Numbered from the stretch's first letter, positions 26,337-34,503 are shown. The stretch: DNA of 64,000 bases from Anthropogastromicrobium sp050944455 (GCA_050944455.1 JBMNRC010000015.1:1-64000), one strand, 5' to 3'. Made by a program: numbers and translations. The notes: a model not told the origin generated them from the letters alone.

Positions 26337-26552
26337 GGCATCAACCTGAGTTCCGGAAGGCCAATTTTCTTCGGCCGGAGGGAAAATCGGGCAGAACCCC
26401 TGAGTGCGATCCGCGGGGAAAGGCCGGAAGGCGGCGGAACCAGCTGCACAGTATCTTCCGCCGGCGGCCTGCGGACCGCAGATCCATCCGGCCGCAAAGG
26501 CCGGAGAGCGAAACCGCCCGGGTCTCCCGAGCGGCTGCGCGGAAGGAGAGCT

Positions 26553-26993
26553 ATGTTACTTGGAGTACCGAAAATCCTGTCTCCCGAACTGCTGAAAGTT
26601 CTCTGCGAGATGGGACATGGCGACCGTCTTGTCATTGCCGACGGAAACTTCCCGGCGGAATCCGTGGGGAAAAACGCGATCGTCGTCCGCGCGGACGGCC
26701 ATGGCGCCTGCGAACTGCTGGACGCGATCCTGCAGGTTTTCCCGCTGGATCCGTACGTGAAGCAGCCGGTCAATCTGATGGAAGTTGTTCCCGGCGATCC
26801 GGTTGAAACGCCGATCTGGGACGACTACGCAAAGATCATCAAAAAGCGCGCGGGCCTCGACAGGGACGCGATCGGGCATATCGAGCGCTTTGCCTTTTAT
26901 GAGGAAGCGAAAAAAAACTACGCGATCATCGCCACCGGCGAGAGCGCGCTGTACGCGAACATCATGCTTCAGAAAGGCGTTGTGACAGACTGA
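26553..26993 (+). CDS. fucU: RbsD/FucU-family sugar mutarotase (L-fucose mutarotase type)
   Basis: A 146-residue cytoplasmic protein that interconverts sugar anomers, speeding entry into catabolism. LLKVLCEMGHGDRLVIADGN contains the conserved His and Asp, ADGHGACELLDAILQVFPLD and the C-terminal FYEEAKKNYAIIATGE follow the FucU rather than the RbsD pattern. The length fits FucU (about 140-150). ATG at 26553 has GGAAGGAG upstream. No fucose isomerase, kinase or aldolase lies nearby, so the gene is detached from its usual pathway, and the true sugar may be fucose or a related pyranose. Confidence 0.9.
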   Translation: MLLGVPKILSPELLKVLCEMGHGDRLVIADGNFPAESVGKNAIVVRADGHGACELLDAILQVFPLDPYVKQPVNLMEVVPGDPVETPIWDDYAKIIKKRAGLDRDAIGHIERFAFYEEAKKNYAIIATGESALYANIMLQKGVVTD

Positions 26994-27189
26994 GGGCGAT
27001 AAGCCCCGAAAAGTCCAAGTCCGCACGGACCCGGCAGGCTGGTGCAGAACCTGCCGGGCGCTGCGGACCGGCGGAGCGGTTCCGCCGGAATGAACTGACG
27101 AAGATCAGAAAGATCAGAAAGATCAGAAACATCATAAAACCCGCGGGGACGTCCCGGCGGGCATTTACAGAGAGGATTTCACTTCAAAA
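26994..27189. repeat. Spacer with nested hairpin and GATCAGAAA tandem repeat
   Basis: CCCGGCAGG (27031-27039) pairs with CCTGCCGGG (27051-27059) inside an outer GTCCGC/GCGGAC pair (27020-27025, 27064-27069), a probable fucU terminator without a T-run. From 27102 to 27133 the 9-base unit GATCAGAAA is repeated three to four times, followed by a second GC-rich hairpin (CCCGC..GGGACGTCCC..GCGGG) just before glgP. Confidence 0.65.
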
Positions 27190-29466
27190 ATGGCAGACAG
27201 AAAAGTAGCGGATTATCTGGAGAAACCGATTGCGGAGAGCTCGGACCTCGAGCTTTTCAACGCTGTGTGCGCGCTGATTTCGGACGCGGCCAAAGACAAG
27301 GGATACAACACCGGAAAGAAAAAGCTTTACTATATTTCCGCGGAATTCCTGATCGGGAAGCTGATGAGCAACAACCTGATCAACCTCAGGCTTTATGACG
27401 ATGTGAAGGACGAGCTGGCGGCGGCGGGCCGGAACCTCGCCGACCTGGAGGAGTACGAGTATGAGCCGTCTCTCGGCAACGGAGGCCTGGGAAGGCTCGC
27501 GGCCTGTTTTGTCGACTCCCTGGCGACCCTCGGGCTCCCGGCGGACGGCATCGGCCTGGCCTATCACTGCGGCCTGTTCAAGCAGACTTTCGTGGACAAC
27601 AAGCAGTACGAAACGCCGGATTACTGGCTCAAGTGGGACCGCGCGGAGTGGATCAGGAGAACGGGAAAATCCTACACCGTGCACTTCGGCGGCTTTGACG
27701 TCAGATCCGTCATGTACGAGATCACGGTTACCGGCTACCACGGGAAGAGCGGCCGCCTGAGGCTGTTCGACACGGACACGGTGGACGAGCGCGTCATCAA
27801 AAACCGCATCAATTTTGACAAATCGAAGATCGCGAAAAACCTTACGCTGTTCCTGTACCCGGACGACAGCGACGAGGCGGGACGCATCCTGCGCGTGTAC
27901 CAGCAGTACTTTATGGTCAGCAACGCGGCTCAGCTCATCCTCGAGGAGTGCAGAGAGCGCGGCAGCAACCTTCACGATCTCGCCGATTACGCGGCGATCC
28001 AGATCAACGACACCCATCCGTCCATGGTCATCCCGGAGCTGATCCGCCTGCTGACCGCGGAGGGAATCAGCGAGGACGAAGCGTGCGGCATCGTGACGAA
28101 CGTGTGCGGCTACACCAACCATACCATCCTCGCGGAGGCGCTGGAGAAGTGGCCGCGCCATTACCTGGAGACCGCCGTTCCGCAGCTCATGCCGGTGATC
28201 GAGATGCTCGACCGCAGGGTGAGAGGAAAATACAGCGATCCGTTCGTCTGGATCATCGACGACAGCGGCCTGGTGCACATGGCGAACATGGACATCCACT
28301 ATTCCCACTCCATCAACGGCGTGGCGGAACTTCACACGAAGATCCTCAAGGAGACCGAGCTGGCTCCGTTCTACCGGATTTACCCGGAGAAGTTCAACAA
28401 CAAGACCAACGGAATCACCTTCCGCCGCTGGGGCAGAATGTGCAACCCCGAGCTGGCCAAACTGATCCAGGCGAGCACCGACGGCAACTGGGTCGCCGAC
28501 GCGGATGTGCTGCAGCAGCTGTCCAAGTATGAGAACGACGCGGAATTCCTGCGGAAGATCGGGGACATCAAGGCGCTCAAAAAACAGCAGTTCGCGGAGT
28601 GGATCCGGGAGTACCAGGACGTCACCGTGGACCCGGACTCCGTTTTCGACGTCCAGGTGAAGCGTCTTCACGAATACAAGCGCCAGCAGCTCAACCTGCT
28701 GTGGGCGATCTGCGAATATTTCCAGATCAAGGCGGGCAATTACCCGGCGAGAAAGATCACGATGTTCTTCGGCGCGAAGGCGGCTCCGGCCTACGTGATC
28801 GCGAAGGATATCATCCACGCGATCAAGTGCTTCTCCGACGTTGTCGCCAATGATCCGGAAGTGAGCCCGTACCTGCAGGTCGTGATGATCGAGAACTACA
28901 ACGTCACCGCCGCGGAAAAGCTGATTCCGGCCGCGGATATCTCCGAGCAGATCTCCCTGGCCTCCAAGGAAGCGAGCGGCACCAGCAACATGAAGTTCAT
29001 GCTCAACGGCGCGGTCACCCTGGGAACGATGGACGGAGCCAACGTGGAGATCGCGGGCCTGGTCGGACCGGACAATATCTATACTTTCGGCGAGAGCTCC
29101 GACACCGTCATCGAGCGCTACCGCAGAAACGACTACCGCCCGAGGCACTGGTACGAGAGCGACATGAGGCTCCGCCTGGCCGTCGATTTCCTGACCTCCG
29201 ACGAGATGCTGGCTTACGGCGACTACGAAAACCTCAACCGACTGAAGCATGAGCTTCTGAACAAGGATTACTTCATGACGTTCCCGGATTTCGACGACTA
29301 CGTGAAGACAAAGGCGCGGATTCTTGCGGATTACGAGAACCGCGAGGCGTGGGAGAAGAAGATGCTGGTCAATATCTCCAAGGCAGGCTTCTTCTCTTCG
29401 GACCGCACGATCCGCCAGTACAACGACGAAATCTGGCACCTTCAGCCCGATCAGAGTGAAGGGTGA
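27190..29466 (+). CDS. glgP: Glycogen/maltodextrin phosphorylase
   Basis: A 758-residue PLP enzyme (GT35) that releases glucose 1-phosphate from alpha-1,4-glucans. The active-site regions are YYISAEFLIGKLMSNNL, EPSLGNGGLGRLAACF, VQVKRLHEYKRQQLN and, with the PLP-binding Lys at about residue 603, EASGTSNMKFMLNGAVTLG. DGANVEI and the C-terminal DYDSYVKTK-like FDDYVKTKARI are also typical. The length is slightly shorter than the E. coli enzymes and usual for clostridial members. ATG at 27190 follows GAGAGGA at a somewhat long distance. The gene stands alone, convergent with the azlD gene; no glycogen synthesis genes are adjacent. Confidence 0.97.
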   Translation: MADRKVADYLEKPIAESSDLELFNAVCALISDAAKDKGYNTGKKKLYYISAEFLIGKLMSNNLINLRLYDDVKDELAAAGRNLADLEEYEYEPSLGNGGLGRLAACFVDSLATLGLPADGIGLAYHCGLFKQTFVDNKQYETPDYWLKWDRAEWIRRTGKSYTVHFGGFDVRSVMYEITVTGYHGKSGRLRLFDTDTVDERVIKNRINFDKSKIAKNLTLFLYPDDSDEAGRILRVYQQYFMVSNAAQLILEECRERGSNLHDLADYAAIQINDTHPSMVIPELIRLLTAEGISEDEACGIVTNVCGYTNHTILAEALEKWPRHYLETAVPQLMPVIEMLDRRVRGKYSDPFVWIIDDSGLVHMANMDIHYSHSINGVAELHTKILKETELAPFYRIYPEKFNNKTNGITFRRWGRMCNPELAKLIQASTDGNWVADADVLQQLSKYENDAEFLRKIGDIKALKKQQFAEWIREYQDVTVDPDSVFDVQVKRLHEYKRQQLNLLWAICEYFQIKAGNYPARKITMFFGAKAAPAYVIAKDIIHAIKCFSDVVANDPEVSPYLQVVMIENYNVTAAEKLIPAADISEQISLASKEASGTSNMKFMLNGAVTLGTMDGANVEIAGLVGPDNIYTFGESSDTVIERYRRNDYRPRHWYESDMRLRLAVDFLTSDEMLAYGDYENLNRLKHELLNKDYFMTFPDFDDYVKTKARILADYENREAWEKKMLVNISKAGFFSSDRTIRQYNDEIWHLQPDQSEG

Positions 29467-29509
29467 AACGCTTCCGGACGTGGAAAAGCGGAATGGCCGC
29501 CTCCGCGCC

Positions 29510-29565
29510 CTGACAGCGTAAACGCCGCTGCCGCGCTCTGACAGCGCAAACGCCGCTGCCGCGCG
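29510..29565. repeat. Two-copy 28-bp tandem repeat after glgP
   Basis: CTGACAGCG followed by AAACGCCGCTGCCGCGC occurs twice (about 29510-29537 and 29538-29565) with one substitution. It lies between glgP and the terminator, with no gene. Confidence 0.7.
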
Positions 29566-29649
29566 TGAGATCGGCGCCGTTTTCGGATCAGCGGATCTTA
29601 GGCCGTGAAAACAATGACAGGCAGACAATAAGCAGGCAGTAAACCATAT

Positions 29650-29734
29650 AAAAGGAAAAAGAAAACCGGGCTCCCGGTGACTCACCCTCCGCTGGAAACA
29701 CCAGCTGGAAGGCCTGTCGCCGGGAGCCCGGTTT
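29650..29734 (-). terminator. Long-looped terminator between convergent glgP and azlD
   Basis: AAACCGGGCTCCCGG (29663-29677) pairs with CCGGGAGCCCGGTTT (29720-29734), a perfect 15-bp stem. The 42-base loop holds its own hairpin (GCTGG-AAACA-CCAGC, 29691-29705). Read on the minus strand the stem is followed by TTTTCTTTTTCC, so it should stop transcription from azlC-azlD; it could work for glgP too. The azlD stop is about 170 bases away, and the stretch 29735-29902 shows only ATCAGATA and CGGCCGGAT micro-repeats. Confidence 0.82.
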
Positions 29735-29902
29735 GCGCGTCTCTGCGCATCCTATTTCAAATGCCTGTTGTCCTGACATTATATTCTGACGCCTCTGCGG
29801 TCCGTCAGATCGTCGGATAATTACATAATTACACCATCAGATAATCACAACATCAGACGGCCGGATCATCAAAAACGGCCGGATCGTCAGCCGGCCGGAT
29901 AG

Positions 29903-30208
29903 TCAGATGATCAGTTCGAACAGGAAAACCACCGCGCAGCAGGTGAGCGCAACCGTGAAGAGGTCTCCCCTGAACCACGCGACGATCACCCCGACGATCA
30001 GGGCGGCGGCGCCGGCCGCGGGGGTTTCGGCCGCCGAGAGAATGGCGGGGAAAGTCATCACGGAGAGCGTCACGTAGGGGACGTAATACAAAAAAGATCT
30101 GAACCAGCGGTTTTTGATCGGCTTCCGGAGAAACAGGAACGGAAGAAGGCGGATCAGGTAAATCGTCAGGATCATCAGAAGAAGAGCGCCGTAAACATTT
30201 TTGGACAT
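29903..30208 (-). CDS. azlD: AzlD-family branched-chain amino-acid exporter subunit
   Basis: A small membrane protein of about 101 residues with three to four hydrophobic segments (YGALLLMILTIYLIRLLPFLF; FLYYVPYVTLSVMTFPAIL; AALIVGVIVAWFRGDLF). AzlD pairs with AzlC to export branched-chain amino acids or analogues. I prefer ATG at 30208; GTG at 30229 in frame overlaps the GGAGG sequence that would serve as ribosome binding site, although that site is then about 14 bases from the ATG. The azlC gene is upstream on the same strand, separated by an unusual 205- to 226-base gap with repeat-like sequence. Confidence 0.88.
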   Translation of the reverse strand: MSKNVYGALLLMILTIYLIRLLPFLFLRKPIKNRWFRSFLYYVPYVTLSVMTFPAILSAAETPAAGAAALIVGVIVAWFRGDLFTVALTCCAVVFLFELII

Positions 30209-30434
30209 GGCAGTGCAGCTGACCTCCACAAACTTATCTGACTGCGGCGGGTGGCCCGGCAGTTTTCGCCGCGGCAGCGTCCGGGATTCGTTTCCGCCGG
30301 AGCTTTCTCTTCCGGTGGAGCTTCTGCACCCGCCGGTGCTTCCGTGACTGCCGGAGCTTCCTTTTTGCTGTCGCTCCGGAACCTGCCGGAGCTCCCGTTT
30401 TTACCGGAACTTTCGTTTCCAGCCGGGCTTCCGT
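30209..30434 (-). other. Repeat-rich gap between azlC and azlD, possibly decayed coding tail
   Basis: On the minus strand GAAGCTCCGGC-type words recur. Directly after the azlC stop the same frame stays open almost to azlD (Thr-Glu-Ala, then TKVPVKTGAPAG), and a shift of frame continues the theme (EAPAVTEAPAGAEAPPEEKA). This resembles a Pro/Ala/Glu tail of azlC interrupted by a stop and a frameshift, or a non-coding drift repeat of the same composition. Confidence 0.4.
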
Positions 30435-31247
30435 TTACGCCGGCGATTCTGTTTCCGCCGGAACTTCCGTTTCCGCTCCGCCGTCCGGGTCATCTTCGTC
30501 CGGTACCGGGCGGATCACAGCGGCGACGCCCGCAATGGCGATCGTCAGGATGATCACGCGGAAACCGGAAGAAATCTGCTTCAGCAGCGGCAGAACCGAA
30601 AACAGCCAGCTTGCCGCCATGGAGACCGCGACCAGCCCGCAGATAAAGCGGCTTTTGCGGGAGGGCGGGATGACGATGGCGAGAAACATGCCGTACATCG
30701 ACACGCTCAGCGCGCTGACGGCCCAGCCGGGAAGAATGTTCCCGACCACGACGCCCAGCACGGTTCCCAGGCACCAGCCGGGAGCCGAGACGGCCGCCAT
30801 CCCGTAGGTATAGAAGGGATTCAGGCGCCCGGGCACGGAGACCGAAAGCCCGAAGATTTCGTCAGTGACGCAGTACGCGGTCAGAAAGCGGTGAACCGGG
30901 TGAATCCGCGGCGGCAGCTTCTGGGTGAGCGAGCAGCTCATCAGAAAGTAGCGCAGGTTGACAATGAGCGTCGTGAAGATCATCTCCAGCGCACCCGCGC
31001 CGGCGCCGATCAGGTTGATGGCCGCGAATTCGCCGGCCGAGGCCAGCATGCCGAGCGACATCACAAACGACTGCGCGGCGGTCATGCCGACGCCGCGGGC
31101 GGAGATGCCGAGGGCAAAGGAAACCGCGAAATAGCCGGCGCTGATCGGGATTCCGTCCCGCAGGCCGCGCGCAAACCAGCGGCCGTTCCCCTGCTCCGGG
31201 GGAACCGACCGCGCCTCCGGCTGATGGTGATTTTCCACGGCGTTCAT
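30435..31247 (-). CDS. azlC: AzlC-family branched-chain amino-acid exporter subunit
   Basis: A 270-residue membrane protein with about six to eight hydrophobic segments. The family start region GLRDGIPISAGYFAVSFALG and MTAAQSFVMSLGMLASAGEFAAINL are clear, as is ILPGWAVSALSVSMYGMFLA. It is the large subunit of the AzlCD exporter. Residues 1-30 and the last 25 (PDEDDPDGGAETEVPAETES) are low-complexity extensions. The start codon overlaps the coaX stop by three bases, so the exporter is translationally coupled to the CoA operon, an unexpected pairing except that branched-chain keto acids and pantothenate share precursors. Confidence 0.9.
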   Translation of the reverse strand: MNAVENHHQPEARSVPPEQGNGRWFARGLRDGIPISAGYFAVSFALGISARGVGMTAAQSFVMSLGMLASAGEFAAINLIGAGAGALEMIFTTLIVNLRYFLMSCSLTQKLPPRIHPVHRFLTAYCVTDEIFGLSVSVPGRLNPFYTYGMAAVSAPGWCLGTVLGVVVGNILPGWAVSALSVSMYGMFLAIVIPPSRKSRFICGLVAVSMAASWLFSVLPLLKQISSGFRVIILTIAIAGVAAVIRPVPDEDDPDGGAETEVPAETESPA

Positions 31248-32011
31248 CTCTTGTTCTTTTCGTAAAAGACCCGCAGCCCCTTGAGAAGCAGGTCCTCGTC
31301 CAGGATCACTTTTCTGCGGCAGTAAGGGATAATCAGCTTTGCCAGGCCCCCGGTCGCCACGACCGACGCCTTCTGGCCGAGCTCGTCTTCGACGCGGTCG
31401 GCGATTCCGTCAATGGCCGCCGCGTTGCTGTAAATCACGCCGGATTTCATGCAGTCGATCGTGTTGGTCCCGATCAGCTTTTTCGGCGCGGTGAGGTCGA
31501 TGGCGGGCAGCTGGGCCGTGCGGGAGGACAGGGCGGCGAGAGAGAGCGCGACGCCGGGCATGATCATTCCGCCGATATAATTCTTGTCCCGGTCAATCAC
31601 GGACACGGTGGAAGCCGTCCCGAGATCAAAGATGACGAGCGGCGCCGGGTACTGGCTGATGGCGCCGACCGCGTCGGCGATCAGGTCGCTGCCGACGGTG
31701 GCGGGATTGTCCATGCGGATGTTCATGCCGGATTTCATCCCCGCGCTCACCTGCAGCGGGGTGATGCCGAGCACCTTTTTGACCGCCGATTTCATCGCCT
31801 GCGTCACCGGGGGAACGACCGAGCTGAAGATCGCGCCTTCGAGCGCGTCCGCCCGGATGCCGTGAATGTCGAGGGTGTCGCGGATCAGAACCGCGTACTC
31901 GAGGTCCGTGCGTTCGCGGCTGGTGGTGATGCGCTCGACGAAGATCGTCCTGACTTCATCAATTACGCCGATGACGGTGTGGGTGTTGCCGATGTCAATT
32001 GCCAGAATCAT
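31244..32011 (-). CDS. coaX: Type III pantothenate kinase
   Basis: A 255-residue cytoplasmic enzyme that phosphorylates pantothenate, the first committed step to coenzyme A. The ASKHA-fold signatures are the N-terminal MILAIDIGNTHTVIGV, the pantothenate region DNPATVGSDLIADAVGA, FDLGTASTVSVIDRDKNYIGG and VVATGGLAKLI. The length is normal. AAAGGAA precedes the ATG at 32011. It lies 53 bases behind the ECF S component and downstream of coaBC on the same strand, so three CoA-pathway functions and the vitamin uptake component are probably co-transcribed. Confidence 0.96.
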   Translation of the reverse strand: MILAIDIGNTHTVIGVIDEVRTIFVERITTSRERTDLEYAVLIRDTLDIHGIRADALEGAIFSSVVPPVTQAMKSAVKKVLGITPLQVSAGMKSGMNIRMDNPATVGSDLIADAVGAISQYPAPLVIFDLGTASTVSVIDRDKNYIGGMIMPGVALSLAALSSRTAQLPAIDLTAPKKLIGTNTIDCMKSGVIYSNAAAIDGIADRVEDELGQKASVVATGGLAKLIIPYCRRKVILDEDLLLKGLRVFYEKNKR

Positions 32012-32064
32012 AGTTATTCCTTTCCGCCCCTGGCGGCTGGCGCCTGCCTCCGCGGTCTGCCGCC

Positions 32065-32706
32065 TTACCGGTCGGTTTCGTGCGGAAGGACGCGCGCCTT
32101 GTAGAGCGCGGTTGTGACGGCGGCGGTGATCAGCGTGGTGGAAATCATTTCAGCCACGGCGTTCACGCCGACAAACGATACGATGAAAAGCAGAATGTTT
32201 CTGCCGCCGATCAGGCCCTGCATGTATTCGGTATTGCCGAAGAGCAGAACCAGCGCGGACATGAACAGAACGGTGTTGAGGAAAGCCGCGAAAAATCCGG
32301 TGACCGCGCTGGCCACGTACACGTTCGTGACTTTGTGCATGCCGCGGAAAATGTACCCGCAGATCCAGCCGAACAGCACGCGCGGCACAAAGCGCTGGAC
32401 AAAGGCCAGGAACGGATTGATTTCAAACAGAATGGCGCCCATCGCGCTGGTTCCGCCGATGCCGATGCACTGGCCGAAACTGGTCAGGCCGAATACGGCG
32501 CCGGCAAACGCTCCGCCTGCCGGTCCGAGCACGACCGCGCAGATTGCCACGGGGATAGTGTTGAACGTGATGGCCAGAGGGCCGATATTGAGATAGCCGA
32601 GAGGGGTGAATGCCATGAGGATGAGAATGGCAGTCATCAGCGCGAGAATGACGAGCTTTTTGGTTTTGAGAGATGTTGAAACGGACTTCTGCTGTACTGC
32701 AGCCAT
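32065..32706 (-). CDS. panT: ECF transporter S component, probable pantothenate transporter
   Basis: A 213-residue membrane protein with about six hydrophobic segments. It is the substrate-capturing S component of an energy-coupling-factor transporter; the shared ATPases and T component are not in the window. LVILALMTAILILMAFTPLG, NIGPLAITFNTIPVAICAVV and GPAGGAFAGAVFGLTSFGQ are the type seen in S components for pantothenate (PanT). Its position between coaBC and coaX on one strand supports pantothenate over riboflavin or other vitamins. The ribosome binding site AAGGAGG is strong. The family call is firm; the vitamin is inferred from context. Confidence 0.85.
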   Translation of the reverse strand: MAAVQQKSVSTSLKTKKLVILALMTAILILMAFTPLGYLNIGPLAITFNTIPVAICAVVLGPAGGAFAGAVFGLTSFGQCIGIGGTSAMGAILFEINPFLAFVQRFVPRVLFGWICGYIFRGMHKVTNVYVASAVTGFFAAFLNTVLFMSALVLLFGNTEYMQGLIGGRNILLFIVSFVGVNAVAEMISTTLITAAVTTALYKARVLPHETDR

Positions 32707-32870
32707 GATTTTACCTCCTTGTTATTGTTCCCCGTTGCGGGGATACAGTACTGGGGTCGGGCAAGCGCGCCCGATAGCAATGACAGAAACCTTGCGCACC
32801 CCGCCTGGCAGCCCGGATATTGAGGATAATCCACCGGGTCCGCCGTACGGATGGCGCTTTCCGGAAAATT
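32707..32870 (-). promoter_or_regulatory. Structured leader between coaBC and panT
   Basis: On the minus strand CGGGC-GCGCTT-GCCCG and CCCCG-CAA-CGGGG are two consecutive hairpins ahead of the AAGGAGG of panT. No promoter boxes or known riboswitch core were recognised. The gap may hold a processing site or a small regulatory structure. Confidence 0.35.
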
Positions 32871-34067
32871 TTACCGCAGTTCGGCGATTCTGTCCAGAAT
32901 CCGGTGGGCCACATCGTCCTTGGACATCTTCGGGAACGCGGTTTCGCCGGTTTTCGTGATCAGCGTGACCACATTGGTATCCACGCCGAAGCCTGCCCCG
33001 GCGGTGCGCAGGCTGTTGGCCGCGATCAGGTCGAGATTCTTTCTGGCAAGCTTTGCCCGGGAATTCTCAAGAAGATTCGAGGTCTCCATGGAGAAGCCGC
33101 AGAGAAACTGTCCGTCCTTCTTGCGGGCGCCGAGTGTGGCGAGGATATCGTCGGTGCGCTCGAGCGGGATGGAGAGGCTGCGCTCCCCGTCGGATTTCTT
33201 GATTTTTTCGGGGGCCTGCTGCGCCGGCCGGAAATCCGCGACCGCGGCGGCCATGATCACGACGTCGGTTTGTTCGAAGCGGGAAGTGACGGCGTCGTAC
33301 ATCTCCTTTGCCGTCGTGACCGGAACCGTGGTGACAAACGGCGGCGGGGTGAGGCTCACCGGGCCGGAAACCAGGGTGACCTCCGCGCCGCGGAACGCCG
33401 CAGCCCGGGCCAGAGCGTAGCCCATCCTGCCGGACGAGTGGTTGGTGATATAGCGCACCGGGTCGATGGCTTCCTGCGTCGGGCCGGCGGACACCAGAAC
33501 TTTCGTCCCGGCGAAATCCTTCGGATAGGCGCATTCATACAGAATGTACTGGAGAAGGTCGTCGGGCTCGGGCATCTTTCCGGGACCGATGTCGCGGCAG
33601 GCCAGAAATCCCGTGGCCGGCTGGATGACCCTGTAGCCGAACCGCTCCAGCTTCGCCAGGTTGTCCTGGACGATCGGATTGGAGAACATGCGCGTGTTCA
33701 TGGCCGGGGAGAGATAGACGGGGCAGGTGCAGGCCATCACGGTAGTGGTGAGCATGTCGTCGGCGATGCCGTTCGCGATCTTTCCGATGATATCCGCGGA
33801 AGCGGGGGCGATCATCACCACATCCGCTTTCTTGGCGAGGGCCACATGCTCGACGCTGAACTGGAAATTGCGGTCGAAGGTATCGATCAGGCACTTGTTG
33901 CCCGTGAGTGTCTCAAACGTAATCGGATTGATGAAATTTGTCGCGTTCCGGGTCATCAGCACATGGACCTCCGCGTGCTGCTTGATCAGCGCGCTGGCCA
34001 GATACGCGGTTTTATACGCCGCGATGCTCCCCGTGACCCCGAGAAGAACGCATTTTCCTTTCAGCAT
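32871..34067 (-). CDS. coaBC: Bifunctional phosphopantothenoylcysteine decarboxylase / phosphopantothenate-cysteine ligase
   Basis: A 398-residue flavoprotein catalysing two steps of CoA synthesis: ligation of cysteine to 4'-phosphopantothenate (CoaB) and decarboxylation (CoaC). The CoaC domain (about 1-185) has LLGVTGSIAAYK, the active-site His in VEHVALAKKADVVMIAPASAD, PAMNTRMF and the Cys-containing ACRDIGPGKM. The CoaB domain begins at GTKVLVSAGPTQEAIDPVRY, with ITNHSSGRMGYALARAA and later AAVADFRPA and ANSLRTAGAGFG. The start at 34067 places the product at the normal family length with AGGAA upstream; an in-frame ATG at 34112 would add 15 basic residues of no family meaning. It heads the minus-strand CoA operon. 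Confidence 0.96.
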   Translation of the reverse strand: MLKGKCVLLGVTGSIAAYKTAYLASALIKQHAEVHVLMTRNATNFINPITFETLTGNKCLIDTFDRNFQFSVEHVALAKKADVVMIAPASADIIGKIANGIADDMLTTTVMACTCPVYLSPAMNTRMFSNPIVQDNLAKLERFGYRVIQPATGFLACRDIGPGKMPEPDDLLQYILYECAYPKDFAGTKVLVSAGPTQEAIDPVRYITNHSSGRMGYALARAAAFRGAEVTLVSGPVSLTPPPFVTTVPVTTAKEMYDAVTSRFEQTDVVIMAAAVADFRPAQQAPEKIKKSDGERSLSIPLERTDDILATLGARKKDGQFLCGFSMETSNLLENSRAKLARKNLDLIAANSLRTAGAGFGVDTNVVTLITKTGETAFPKMSKDDVAHRILDRIAELR

Positions 34068-34098
34068 TTTTCCGTTCCTGCCTTTCCGCCTGCCCTGT

Positions 34099-34380
34099 GC
34101 CGCTCTCTGCACGGATGCTCGCGCCTTGCGGCTGCCGTGTTCTAACTGTACGTCCGCACCCGTGCCGGATTTCGCCCGGATGCGCGCTTTGCGGCCGCCG
34201 CATTACAGACTGTACATCCGCGCCAGCGCCGGATTCCGTCCGGATGCGCGCACTTTCCGGGTACCGCATCCCTGACCGGTACATCCGCATCTGCGCCGGA
34301 TTCCGTCCGGATGCGCGCAACTTACGTGTACCGCATCCCTGGCCGGTACATCCGTGTCTGCGCCGCTTCCTGTGCGGTTA
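34099..34380. repeat. 64- to 67-bp tandem repeats in the coaBC leader
   Basis: About four copies of a unit containing GCCGGATTCCGTCCGGATGC and GTACCGCATCCCTGACCGGT. GCCGGAT begins at 34164, 34228 and 34295 and a degraded copy at 34362; the CGGATG word also occurs at 34112. The last two full copies are nearly identical, the outer ones more diverged, as expected for a decaying array. GCCGGATTCCGTCCGGAT is itself partly palindromic, so each unit can form a hairpin. The array lies between the coaBC promoter and its start codon. Confidence 0.85.
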
Positions 34381-34406
34381 TACGTCACTTACAGGCTTCT
34401 GCCCCA

Positions 34407-34435
34407 AGTATAACGGTTTTAAAAAATCCGGACAA
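34407..34435 (-). promoter_or_regulatory. Probable promoter of the coaBC-panT-coaX operon
   Basis: On the minus strand TTGTCC (complement of 34430-34435), 17 bases, TATACT (complement of 34407-34412). This predicts an untranslated leader of about 330 bases that carries the tandem repeats. Confidence 0.6.
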
Positions 34436-34449
34436 GGCCTGCTGAGGTG

Positions 34450-34503
34450 CGGATTGTACCAGTTTAAGAACAAAGCCGATTGTACCCGATTTTATACAAT
34501 CCG
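34450..34503 (+). promoter_or_regulatory. Competing inverted repeats upstream of the MATE gene
   Basis: CGGATTGTA (34450-34458) and GATTGTA (34478-34484) can each pair with the single downstream arm TACAATCCG (34495-34503). The alternative hairpins exclude one another, a layout seen in switching leaders, but no plus-strand promoter was found upstream. Confidence 0.35.

Noticed and set aside
27184..29685. 833-codon open frame on the minus strand, opposite glgP
   Set aside because: It mirrors the glycogen phosphorylase gene in a GC-rich sequence, has no family feature, and its composition (Val/Arg/His/Asp-rich) is that of an antisense shadow. The same applies to the long minus-strand frames opposite pepF (2116-3681), lon (38166-40496) and the kinase pair (41003-43150).
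32707..32870. Known riboswitch upstream of the PanT-type gene
   Set aside because: Two simple hairpins are present, but I could not match the core of any vitamin riboswitch class.
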